Assembly (NCBI RefSeq): GCF_019175385.1 | Contig: NC_083344.1 | Location: 22,886,380-22,950,379 of the forward strand | Length of the DNA stretch: 64,000 nt | Direction: 5' to 3' | Origin: Lycium barbarum | Lineage: Eukaryota > Streptophyta > Magnoliopsida > Solanales > Solanaceae | Shown: one piece after another, positions 50,230 through 61,237 of the stretch | Layout: each line of letters opens with the position of its first letter | How positions within the stretch are numbered: the stretch's first letter is position 1 | Made by a program: the position numbers and the translations under genes | The notes under the pieces: generated by a model | The model's database searches: none | Told to the model about the DNA's origin: nothing | What the model saw: the letters and a program-made list of their open reading frames with translations, nothing else

Positions 50230-50285
50230 CAGTACATCATTCGTACTGACCCCCTTTCTTCGGGGGCTGCGTTTCATGCCCGCAG
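50230..50285 (+). other. Three-hairpin LTR module (G 5' LTR)
   Basis: CAGTAC/GTACTG (50230-50248), CCCCC/GGGGG (50250-50266) and CTGCG/CGCAG (50267-50285), with no gap between the last two. Confidence 0.78.
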
Positions 50286-50807
50286 GTACAGAAGTTCGTG
50301 TTCCGCCAGTGTAGGCCACACATTCTGCTATTACAGATTGCTCCTTTTGATCCGGAGCCCATATGTTGGTACACATCTTTTGTGATATATATGCTTCTGT
50401 ATATCTGACTATTTGGGGTACGGCGGGGCCCTGTCCCGTCATATGATTCTGTTATGGTTTGTAGAGGCCTGTAGTCATATATGTGGGTAATGGGTCATGT
50501 GTGTGTGTTCGTTTGTCTATGATCTACGTCTTAATGCGGCCCCGTCTATTATGGCGGCCATAATGGCCCGTATGTTTGTATATGTGTATATCTGTTCGGC
50601 GATGTGTAATCCGCCGCCCCTTCTGACTATGATATGATAATTTTTGCACGTGCGACCGCTTAAGATAATATTTTCTTTCAATCTGTTTGAGATGATTAAT
50701 ATGAAAGTCTGTGTTAGATAAAAATATGACGAGTCAGTATGTAAGACTGTTTGGGGTATCCAGAAAGGACATGAGTCGCGGCCCACGGAGCTGGGTCGTG
50801 ACAAAAG

Positions 50808-50819
50808 TGGTATCAGAGC
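50808..50819 (+). other. Primer-binding site, element G
   Basis: TGGTATCAGAGC, complementary to initiator Met tRNA. Confidence 0.93.
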
Positions 50820-52005
50820 GGTTTGTCCTCGGAATGTCTACAGGCCGTGTCTCGTAGAGTCTTGTTTATCGGTGTGTTGTGCACCACATCTATAAACAAG
50901 AGGCTACAGGACATTTAGGGTGTTACCTTTCTTTGGATCTTAGATCGTGCGATAGAGCCAGCCGTAGGAAATGAATTCCTTTTTACTAACCCTTGATTTC
51001 AGCCGAAGAACGGTATCGACAGAAGAGAGTGACTGATGATATTGGAAGCTACACAGTACACAGGTAAGCAATGGTATGAAAGATGTATGTTGGGGAAGTC
51101 ATTCGAATTATGATTGAAATATAAAGTTGAAAATCGAAAAGGAAAGTAAATAGGAAAGTGCCACCGGTGCCGTTTGAGTTATGTATGTGAGGTAAGTCTC
51201 GATATATTCATACTTTTACTTGAAATTATTAGCCTTGTGTGGCTATGATACGATATGATACGTACATATATATGTTGGCCCTGTGGGGCATTGTTGGTAT
51301 TTCTGCGTGCAGGTGTTGGGATAGTAAGAAGTACAGAGGAACCTCTGCCCAAATTTTTCCAAAATTATAAAAAGGAAAATGAGATATAAGTTCTTAACAT
51401 GTCTTGAAAGTCGATACCGATAAAGTAAATCTATTATGTGGATTAAAGTTTAAGAGATAGCCTCCATGTCATTCGTAAGAAGCACCGTCCTTATGTGGGA
51501 AATTTTTATTTCAAGAAAACATATATGAGCAGCAAATTTGCAATTTATTTAAACGGACCAAAATAAGTTTCAACCGCACTTTGCTTTAGAAAAGCCTATG
51601 TTGAAGGGCAAAAATGTCCAGCGATTAAGTTTCACCTTATTGGAAGAATACAAAGAGTATGACAAGTAGTTGGGAATTAGATGGTTCGCTCACAACTCAT
51701 ATATATATGTGGAGGTAATTATGTGAATTAAGTACTAAGAAGTTCTGCGATGTTTGTCGGACTCCAGTTTCCTTCTGCTGGCAGTTGGAGAGGGCCTTAT
51801 AGTAACATTTTATCGGTTCCCATCGACTAATTGGAGATGGAATTTGTGGAATAAAAATTTAAACTTGTGGGTTGTTTTGAATTAGAATAGACGAAGGTAA
51901 ATGTTGATGATTTAAAAAGGGGCGACACAGTAATTATATAGTCAGAAAAGTAAAAGAATCCTCTCTAGACCGAGGTAGGGCCCGCTACGAGAACGTTTTG
52001 GAAAT
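50820..52005 (+). mobile_element. Element G leader and non-coding interior
   Basis: Starts like the D leader, with the hairpin CTTGTTTAT/ATAAACAAG (50861-50900) and acceptor-like CTAACCCTTGATTTCAG ending at 51002. Where D begins gag, G instead has sequence like element F interior. A GTAAGT...TGCAG interval (51192-51312) resembles a short intron and has an equivalent in F. No gag homology seen. Confidence 0.7.
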
Positions 52006-52060
52006 TGTTAAGACCCCGACATGCCTAAAATGACGTGATAAAGGTCGTGCGGGGCAGTTA

Positions 52061-52163
52061 ATGTGATTATACTGGCCTTAACGCACCTAAATGCATTAAA
52101 GTTTTAAGGTTAAGCATGCTAGGGCCAGAGCAATTGTGGGATGGGTGACCCCCTGGGAAATGT
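52061..52163 (+). pseudogene. 5S rRNA-derived sequence
   Basis: Aligns without gaps to the plant 5S rRNA consensus as I remember it, matching about 70 of 103 positions. Identity is concentrated in the Pol III internal promoter: A box GGTTAAGCATGCTAGGGC (52108-52125) and C box GGATGGGTGACCCCCTGGGA (52139-52158); the region before the A box is poor. Many differences are C to T or G to A. It could be a remnant of a Cassandra-type LTR, which carries 5S sequence; a possible LTR start TGTTAAGACC is at 52006, but I found no second LTR or primer site. Confidence 0.8.
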
Positions 52164-52177
52164 ACTAAAATTTTCAC

Positions 52178-53575
52178 GAATATAGATATCAGAGATAAGT
52201 AGGAAATTTGGGGCAACCTAAAGGGAATTAGAGTATGTGGAATGGTTAGGAACTTTATAGGGGACGCGAGAGCTGAGACGGATTAGATTGGTGAAAAGGA
52301 AGAAAGAGCAACGCAGCTCTGGAATTAGAGTAAGTTTGAACAAGTGCTTGAAGATGTTTTGTAAAAGAAATGGCAGTGATACATATATGTATGTAAAGGA
52401 CCCCCCTTTTATGACTATGTTGATTGATAGGTGAACCCTAACAGCTAGTGTTGTAATTTATGAAAGACATTAAGTGGACAGATTTATGAGACAAAGCGAA
52501 AGGTATGGTACAAATGTTACGAAATAAATTGATATTGATTTTGCTATAGGCTGAGATTGGAAGCTTCTAATACAACGATATTTGGAAAGAAAAGAGAGTA
52601 AGTGAGTAGAATATAAGGAGATCAGAACATCAGAAAAGTTAAAGGTAAGAAACGTAATTAAGCAGAGCCTCAAAACGAGCCGACGGGCAAAGCACGAAAT
52701 TATTTGCAAAAAGGAACTGGAATGTAATAGTGCAGGGCAAAAGGAAAACCTATGGTATGGAACAATGAATCATGTGAATATCAAGTAATTCGATTATCGA
52801 GAAAGCAGAACGACAGATGAGGAACGGGTGTGAAAGAAGGGATAATTTGGTCGCATCTTCCAATGAGGAAGAATATGATTACTAAAAGATAAATTGCTAC
52901 ATCAATTACATTATTTGAGGACCAGCTATCAGATAAGATTTTGTAATATGTGATCGAGAGTCCTCATCGCCTCGTGATTTTATTAAGGTCTCGTACGAGG
53001 CTAATCAAGTTATAGATTGTAAAGAAAAGACATGGATATGGTATAAGTATATCCCCTTAAAAAAGGGGGGAGAACGTATTACATTAGACTTAAAACGGTA
53101 TTACAATATCTTTAGGTGTTAAGAAAGAAAATCTATTGACTTGAGGCCAGAGCTTAAATGTATCTACATACCAAGAGAATAAAGGAAAAGAATGAAAGAT
53201 TCCTTAAGAAAATGCTTCTTGCCAATATGAATTGTGATATGTTTATGTCATGATTTGAATTCCCCCCCCCCCCCTATCGGGTAAACTGATGTTGTACCTA
53301 AGTACGCAGTAATATGTTTTAAAGAATAGTAATAAAGGCAAGAAAATGGTTACGAGTTATGTTCCTAAAGTAATGGAGAGGATTATCAGGCTCAAAGGAT
53401 ATTTCGGGTAATAACGATTATTGTAATAGGAATACCAGTGCTTGGTAGTTTGGAAATCTTTGAAGGAAAGAAAGGGGTTCGTTAGATACTAGAATATAGT
53501 TCATGGACCACTAATCACATGAAATATGAGAAGACACGCCATGAAATTATGTGGATTATCGGTACGAAGTGATGT
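52178..53575 (+). mobile_element. Element G interior with no recognised content
   Basis: AT-rich sequence with no long ORF or pol homology seen. Two local features: a polypurine-tract-like AAAAAAGGGGGGAGAA at 53065-53080 followed by GTATTACA, and a 12-13 C run near 53,262. Confidence 0.6.
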
Positions 53576-53579
53576 TTGA

Positions 53580-53985
53580 TCATATTTCTAAAGAACCCGC
53601 ACGAGAGAAATTATCCCACGCATGATCTGGAATTAGCCGCGGTGATTCATGTTTTGAAAATATGGCGGCATTACTTAAATGGGTCCACGTTGAAATTTGC
53701 ACGGACCATCAGAGCCTCCAGTATAATTTAAGCAAAGGAGAGCTGAAATTGCGACAGAGAAGATGGTTTGAATTATTGAAAGATTATGACGTCGATATTC
53801 TGTATCACCCTAGAAAAGCTAATGTTGTGACAGACGCACTTAGTCGCAAATCTATGGGCGTCTTGGCTGGTGTGCATCCAGAAAGAACGAATTGGTTCAT
53901 GAAAATTCATCAGTTAGCTAGCCTTAGAGTCTGTTTGGACGACTCTAGAAATATTGGGGGTTTCTGTCCGACAAGTTACTGAATT
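53580..53985 (+). pseudogene. RNase H fragment in element G
   Basis: Residues like H-E-K-N-Y-P-x-H-D-L-E-L-A and K-I-W-R-H-Y-L from RNase H, a frame change near 53,685, then C-T-D-H-Q-S-L-Q-Y, the [19 protein letters not shown] segment, and D-A-L-S-R-K-S. The N-terminal RNase H catalytic residues are missing. Closest to D. Confidence 0.87.
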
Positions 53986-54129
53986 ATCGATTATAGAAAA
54001 GATAAAATAGCGTCAGTTCAAGGATACCATTCTAATACGGTCCAGAGATACAACTCTTGATAAGAGAAAGACCCAGTTCGAGACTTCGCCTAATGGGGTA
54101 TTGTTATACAGAGGTAGATTATATGTGAC

Positions 54130-55332
54130 TGACGCGGCAGGGCCGCAGCGACCAACTATGGGCGAAGCACGATACTCAGTATTCTGTTCATCTTGGATTC
54201 ACTAGAATATATTACGATCTCAAATGCTTATACTGGTGGGACGATACGAAAAGAGATATTGCAGAGTTCGTTGGCCAATATCCAAATTGCCAGTAAGTCG
54301 AGATCGAGCGTCAAAAGCTCGGCGGATTGCTACAGGGAATAGAAATTTCAGTTTGGAAATGAGAAACGATTAACATGGGCTTCATTACAAGTTCACTTCG
54401 TACCCCCGCAGGTACGATTCTATTCGAATTATTGTCGAATTATTCCGGATAGGACTACTTATTCGACTGAGGATTATACCAGATTATATATTAAGGAGAT
54501 AATAAGACTACACGAAATCCCTGTATCTATTATAACCGACAAAGGTGCTCAGTTTACGGCTAATATTTGGGGGTCATCCCAGGAAGGATTGGGGACTCAG
54601 GTGAGTCGTAGCACAGTATTTCATCCTCAGTCCGACGGACAGGCCGAGCACGTTATTCAGACACTGGAAGATATGCTACGGGTCTATGTTATTGATTTCA
54701 AGGATAGTAGAGGTGATCGCTTATCGTTAACTGAATTTGCTTATGATAATAATAGTTATCATTCCAGCATTCAGATAGCACCATACGAATACGAGACCTT
54801 ATATGGTAGGAAAATGCAGATCTCCGATTGGTTGGTTCGATATGTGTGGAACAAAGTTGATCGGACCAGGTATGGTTCAGTAAGCAGCTGATAAAGTGAA
54901 ATTTATTCGGGAACTGTATTGGCTGCCCAGAGTCGACAGGAACCATATGCAGATAAACAACGTCGACCGTTAGAGTTCCAGATTGGCGACTGGGTAATTC
55001 TGAAGGTGTCGCCTATGAGCTAGACTTATCATCTGATTTGGAGGCAGTACATCCGATGTTCCATGTATCCATGTTCCGTAGATGGGTTGGTGATCTTTCC
55101 AGAACATTTCCAGAGGATGATATTCAGGTGACGGAGGAATTGTCTTATGAAGAGCAACCTGTAGCTGTTATGGATCGTCAGGTGAGTAGGCTGCGTACCA
55201 GAGACATACCCTTTGTTAAGGCCTTATGGCGAAAACAGTAATAGAGAAGGAATGACCTGGGAAGCAGAGGGCAAAATGAAGAAGAAGTACCCTCACTTGT
55301 TCTTTACACTTACGGGTAATCTAAATTTCTAA
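54130..55332 (+). pseudogene. Integrase and chromodomain-like fragments in element G
   Basis: Zinc-site remnant near 54,150-54,300 with stops; M-D-F changed to M-G-F near 54,375; a deletion in the following strand; S-I-I-T-D-K near 54,525; [10 protein letters not shown] near 54,620-54,655. The GPY motif is absent: about 100 bp present in D are missing between two GTCGCC-containing repeats (junction near 55,007). The end (55038-55332) keeps V-H-P-M-F-H-V-S, T-W-E-A-E and Y-P-H-L-F. Confidence 0.87.
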
Positions 55333-55423
55333 ATTTGTTATACTAACTGGTAAGTGACTTATGTGTGTTACTCATAAGAATAAACTCCCCCGAAATGTTT
55401 GTCAGACCCTATAAGGCTAATCT

Positions 55424-55467
55424 AACATTCGAGGATGAATGTTCTAAAGGGGGGGGGGGGGGGAGAA
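55424..55467 (+). other. Polypurine tract and inverted repeat, element G
   Basis: AACATTCG-AGGA-TGAATGTT (55424-55443), then AAA, a 15-G run and AGAA directly before the 3' LTR. Confidence 0.88.
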
Positions 55468-57476
55468 TGTTATATCCCGTGTTTTTGCGTATTCGAAATA
55501 ATTTTGACTTGTAAGAAATAAGGCCATGTTTTTATTTTATTTAACATATGAGTTGTTCATGAAAGAATATTGATGCGGAAATACGAGGAAGGCCAAGGGC
55601 AAAATTTGGAATTTTGGAAATTAGTTTCGGGAATTACAAATAAGATTCATCAACTATTGGGCTAAACAAAAATAAGAATAATTATGGCCCAAAAAGAGGG
55701 GGTGGCCGGCCATCTTATGGCCCAAGTCCATACCCCTCAAACCCCATGTGATAAAATTATATTAAGGGGGTCTTTATCATTTAGAAGCTTCAAGAGAATT
55801 AGTGAAGGAGAGAACAAAATAAGAAGAGCAAAAGAAAAGAGGCCATTCGGCCATGGCATAGAAATTTTTGTCCCTCAAAATCTTGTTCCAAAAATTATTT
55901 TCTTGTTGTATTCCCACTAATTGAAGGGTCCTCTACAACGTGGTGTAATTATTTCGGAAGATAATTCATCCGTTTCATTGTTTCCGCACTTTGGTCAAGT
56001 GAAGAAGTTGAAGAGAAAAGGTAAGAATTAATTCCTTTTTATCATGCTATGAAGGTTTTTTTATGTTGTGGTATGTGGAAATGAGTAGAATTTATGGAAA
56101 AATGGAAGTTTGCAAAATGGGTGTGCATGTGTGCATGTGGCCGTGTGTGTGTATTGTTGTGTAGTTAAGATGAGTTGAATTTTATGTATTATTCTAGTTG
56201 TGGTTATGGTGGAATTCATATTGGAAATGAAAGTTGAATAAATTTGATTGAGGTTGGAAATATGGAATGTAGCCGTGTGGTGTAGGGAAGTGGAATGGAA
56301 ATGGAGAAATTTGTTTAGTATGTTAGTTGTGTTGTTGTGATCCTTATAATGTAAATGAAGGCTAAATGGTTTAAATTGGCATTGAAGTTGATTGTAGAAG
56401 ATTATGTTATTTTAGTATGATTTTATGATATTATGGAAATGAAGTTGTTAAAGTGTGGATTATTGTTGTTGGTTATGAATTTGTAAGTAGAAAAGGTGTT
56501 GTGATGGTTTTGTTGCATATGTAGGAATTTTGGGCGGAATATGGAATTGTTGAATATTGGATATATGGCTTGGAATATCCTTGGCCTATGTTTGAATGAC
56601 CTTAAATTAGTATATGGACATGCAAATATTAATATAGATTTGAAAGTGCAAGTTGGATTGGAAGTTGTTGCATTATTTGGAAAAGAGGGCTATTTATGTT
56701 AGAATGTGTTTCTAGTCGATTTTTGTTGTTGTTGGTATGGTTGCTTCTAATTTGGACGAGTTTAATCTCGGGGAAGTTGTATTTATAGGGGAGATGCTGC
56801 CCAAATTTCTGTAGACAAAAAATTGGTTAAGATTGAATTCTTAAAGCCTTATGATTAATATTTGGTAAACATGACCAATTGTAGATTTCGGACGAAACGG
56901 AATTTGAGTTTGGGCGAGCGTAAGGCGCAAGTAAGGTATGTAAAGCTATCCCTTTCCTTCTTTGGAATGTCCTAGACATACTAGGTTGAGATTTGAGTCT
57001 CGGGGGCAATTCTGTTCATGGAAATCTGAGTCTGATTTTAAGTACTATTCATTCAATGTAATTGAACTATAATTCTTATGTTTTGTTGGAAAACTATTCG
57101 AACATCCATAATTTGCACAAATGTGATAGAATCATTTTGACACTTACATGGATGACTCCATAGAGTCTAATGTTCGTAATTTATGTCTGCCACCTCGACT
57201 TGACCTGAGGTGGGCCCACTAGCCCCGAGACTTCCTTCGTTTGTCTTACTTAATCGACTTTCGTATGATATAAAGAGGGGACTTTTGTCTATGAATTTAA
57301 GGCTCTGTTTGATTTGTTCCATAAGTTATTTGAAAGCTCCTAGATGTGAACGACACTAAATTTTTCAGAAAATGGCTCATGAGGTAATTTTCGAAAGTTT
57401 TGTAAATTTAAAGGCTCATATCTTTGGTATACTAATTCTGACAGACTCGATACTTATTTTGAACCTTATGATCTCA

Positions 57477-57508
<32 letters not shown>

Positions 57509-58552
57509 TTGTGTGTATTTGTTTGTCGAGTCTTGGAACTTAATTGTGTATATGCATATGGTTTCCGCACTACTCTGCTCGTGCCTATACTATGACATCG
57601 TTCTCCGGTTCCCGGGCCGGTTTGTGATCGTGCGCACTATGATATATTCGGCAGTATGATGTGTTACGGTTCCCGAGACCTCGCCATAGGGTCGGGTTCC
57701 ATTTATGGAGTTATGCTGTGATATGGCTTATGATATGTTCTGATGATATGATATGTTGTGTTCGGGGTGTACGGAGATTTGAAACCTTCTGGAGTATGCT
57801 GTGTTGTGGCACCAGCGTCGGAGCGGCGACCACGTTCCTGAGCCTTATGCATAATTTTATAATTGCATTATGTACATGTGTCTTCAGTACAGATTTTGAT
57901 ATTTTGATTTGGTATTCTCTCTCTGTACCCTTCACTTCAGTTATGGTTTGGATTTCTGTACATTATGCTTTACATATTCAGTACATCTTTCGTACTGACC
58001 CCCTTTCTTCGGGGGCTGCGTTTCATGCCCGCAGGTACAGAGGTTCGTGATCCGCCAGTGTAGGCCACACATTCTGCTATTACAGAGTGCTCATTTTGAT
58101 CCGGAGCCCATATGTTGGTACACATCTTTTGTGATATATATGCTTCTGTATATCTGACTATTTGGGGTACGGCGGGGCCCTGTCCCGTCATATGATTCTG
58201 TTATGGTTTGTAGAGGCCTGTAGTCATATATGTGGGTAATGGGTCATGTGTGTGTGTTCGTTTGTCTATGATCTACGTCTTAATGCGGTCCCGTCTGTTA
58301 TGGCGGCCATAATGGCCCGTATGTTTGTATATGTGTATATTTGTTCGGCGATGTGTATTCCGTCGCCCCTTCTGACTATGATATGATAATTTTTGCACGT
58401 GCGACCGCTTAAGATAATATTTTCTTTCAATCTGTTTGAGATGATTAATATGAAAGTGTGAGTTAGATAAAAATATGACGAGTCAGTATGTAAGACTGTT
58501 TGGGGTGTCCAGATAGGACATCAGTCGCGGCCCACGGAGCTGGGTCGTGACA
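55468..58552 (+). mobile_element. Element G 3' LTR, 3,085 bp
   Basis: TGTTATATCC to GGTCGTGACA, followed by TAAGT. Pairs with 47650-50803. Confidence 0.93.
57979..58034 (+). other. Three-hairpin LTR module (G 3' LTR)
   Basis: The same three perfect stems as in the G 5' LTR. Confidence 0.78.
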
Positions 58553-60154
58553 TAAGTGACATTACATGGATGGTACGGATAGCTAGAAATACTACTATTT
58601 TAAGTATCCCTACGGGACAAAAGTTGTTAATTGGAGCGGATTTAGACATTGACTCATAACTACCAGATGAGCTAAGTAAAATACATCATTGTTCGAATTG
58701 CTATGTCGGTTGCATTGCTTGATTACAAACCTGCAAGGTGAGTATGTTAAGACTTCACACATGAATTATCGTAGCTATAAAATATGGGAAATGGCATGAA
58801 TAAGATGTAGTATAGTAAGGGATATATGAATTCAAGATTTGGAAGTGAAGCAACGGATTTGAGAATGGTACAAGTAAAACCCTTAAAGGGGGAAGCGAGT
58901 AAAGAGAATACAAGTGTAGAGATTGAAACGATGGACCCTAAGATGTGACAGATATAGACTTTAAAACTAAGAGTGAGAGTTACACAAAAATGAGTCTAAT
59001 AACTAGTAAATAAACGAACATGAATTAAGCAGGCATATGAGATTGTACTGGAAATCATTCGCGAAGACCTTGAACCACGCGAAATTGAGAGCAAATAACT
59101 CAAGGGATATTGTAAACGATAGCGATGTTATACTAGAATAGAGGCAAAGGCACTAACGGTAGAGTATAGATATGTACACGCAAGAACGATTATGTAACTT
59201 GCAAGTATTTATACGTCGCCAATGAAACCAAGTGGGTACTTAAAAAGAGGAGTAAGAGGTAAATAAGAATACTGTGATCATAATACTCCGGGTTAGTTGA
59301 AGGAAAATATATGGTGAATTGAGTTGGGATTATCGTTAAGGATAAATAGGACAATTACTTGGAATATGATATAAGTACATGCTATATACTTCCTACGGTA
59401 GCCATGGGGTGTGACAACTTACGAATGCAATAAGATCACTGAATGAAGGGGGGCTTTTACCAAAAGAATATTACGCCTTGGAATTTTCATTTTTGTATCA
59501 TTATGGTTATAGCAAATTTTCGACAGTTACCAAAGGGTTATGAAATTCTCAAAAACTATGAGGCCTTTGAGGAAGTCGACGACGGACACATATGATAGGA
59601 CACCTCGGATTGAGTTTATCTAGACTCTACCGTGGATCAATACCATTTTCGTGGTCATAGGGAAGAAAGGAAAGCGGGAGGGATTCGTAAACCATGTGGA
59701 ACTTAATACCATTATTGAGCAAGAAAAAGGGACTGATGAGTCCTAGTATCAACGAGGATTATATCAGGAAAGTGACTCACTTATATCTCTTGAAAAGATA
59801 TTTCTGAGGAATCGAGGAAATATTGCACCCGAGAGTCATTACTAAGAAGAAAAAAAAGTCATTTTCAGCTATTCAAAGGGAATGATATAGATAGTGTGTG
59901 TTACAGGATTAAAATGATGGCCCCCAAAAGAGGTTCAAGATGAAACGTTGTTGGCCCAGGTATGCAATGCAATACCTTAGTTTTAATGCATTTGATCGTG
60001 TATGGCCATATTACGTGTTGTGGTGTTGTAGCCCTGAGTGGCAGTGTTATTTTGGACTGTTATGACAGGATGGTAGTGCCATATTATAGGTGAAACTCTG
60101 GCGAAATTTTCGTAGAATCCCAGATAGCCTAATATTCGAGGACAAATGTTTTTT
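58553..60154 (+). mobile_element. Element F interior, right part (non-coding)
   Basis: F resumes with the TAAGT duplication (58553-58557). No gag or pol homology recognised in about 1.6 kb. A block near 60,020-60,110 (CCCTGAGTGGCA...GAAACTCTGGCGAAA) resembles the block shared by F at 46,150 and G at 51,280. Confidence 0.7.
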
Positions 60155-60168
60155 ACAGGGGGGAAGAA
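60131..60168 (+). other. Polypurine tract and inverted repeat, element F
   Basis: A decayed ATATTCGAGGACAAATGTT inverted repeat, then ACAGGGGGGAAGAA directly before the 3' LTR. Confidence 0.8.
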
Positions 60169-60683
60169 TGTTACACCTCGGAAAGATTTTCATTGATGCA
60201 CAGTTGATAGACTAATGAGGGGCATGAAGTATACGATGTTTCAATAAGTAAGAAATAGCATTTGATGATCCTAGTTGAGATTTCAAAGGCATTCGAGGTA
60301 ATAGATGAAAGTTTGCCAGGAAAGGCAAGGCATACGTTATGTATCGGAAAGGATTTATGAGTAACGAAATAATGATATCTTAATGATATTTTGGAGAAGA
60401 GCTATAACATCCCTTATATTGCTAATGAGGTGTTCAAGAAGTGTTAAAAAGGTTCCATAAGGATTGGAGATCAAACGATCCGACGAGAATGAATTCCGAA
60501 AAGTTTGGCAACATACGGTCCAACATACTGGCCGTATGTCTGGTCGTATGTTCTGCCCAGAATGGGACCTTCACTGGACCAAACATACGGCCAGGCATAC
60601 GGCCAGTATAAATGATACGGACCGTATGTTGGTCCGTATGTCCGAGTCGGATCACGTTTTTAAGTTGATATAAGGGACCCCAA
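60169..60683 (+). mobile_element. Element F 3' LTR, first ~515 bp
   Basis: Starts TGTTACACCTCGGAAAG and follows the start of LTR1 (reverse strand) past the TACGG palindromes (perfect copy 60616-60626) to TATAAGG at 60669-60675. Similarity then ends where element H begins. Confidence 0.82.
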
Positions 60684-60848
60684 TGATGTGACGTGATTTT
60701 ATGCCAAAATCGATGATTTTCGGTTATAAGTTTTACTTGTTTTTAAGCAAGTCTATGTGATTTTATGTGGTTTTTAGTGTTTTTCAGGTAACAGAACTGA
60801 TTCAGAATGAAAACAATTGAAAGTGCAAAAGTGGTCGTAAACTCAGTT

Positions 60849-61173
60849 TACGGACCGTATTCTTAAACACGGGTCGTATTCCATGGGCGTGTTAAAGAAT
60901 AAGAAGAACCAGAAAGACAGGCTGAGGAAATGGTGATTTACGAACAACTTTTACGGACCGTATTTCACTTTATGGTCCGTTTTTCAAAGCGTATTTAACC
61001 AGTCGAGCATCTGGCAGAAAGTTGAAGTCTTGGAAGTTGAAAGATGAATAGGTAGTTTACGGACCGTAAACCAATTTACGGTCCGTATCTCAAATGATTG
61101 AAGTTGCTCAGAACTGGAAGGGAGACCTGGTCGTAAACTGGTTTACGGTCCGTATTTCACTTTACGGACCGTA
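60849..61173 (+). promoter_or_regulatory. TACGGWCCGTA palindrome array in H LTR
   Basis: Six exact copies at 60849, 60952, 61058, 61077, 61144 and 61163, plus decayed ones (TATGGTCCGT at 60971). The array ends about 55 bases before the TATA box, as expected for U3 enhancer sites. Confidence 0.75.
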
Positions 61174-61228
61174 TTTCGTATCGACGGGGACCAAAGTGCA
61201 AATCTTCAACTTTCACGTTTTCAGAACC

Positions 61229-61237
61229 TATAAATAG
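61229..61237 (+). promoter_or_regulatory. TATA box of element H LTR
   Basis: TATAAATAG, a strong plant TATA sequence, in CCTATAAATAGTC downstream of the palindrome array. Confidence 0.7.

Noticed and set aside
52006..52300. Complete Cassandra TRIM around the 5S-like sequence
   Set aside because: A possible LTR start is present, but no second LTR, primer site or target duplication was found, so only the 5S-derived segment is annotated.
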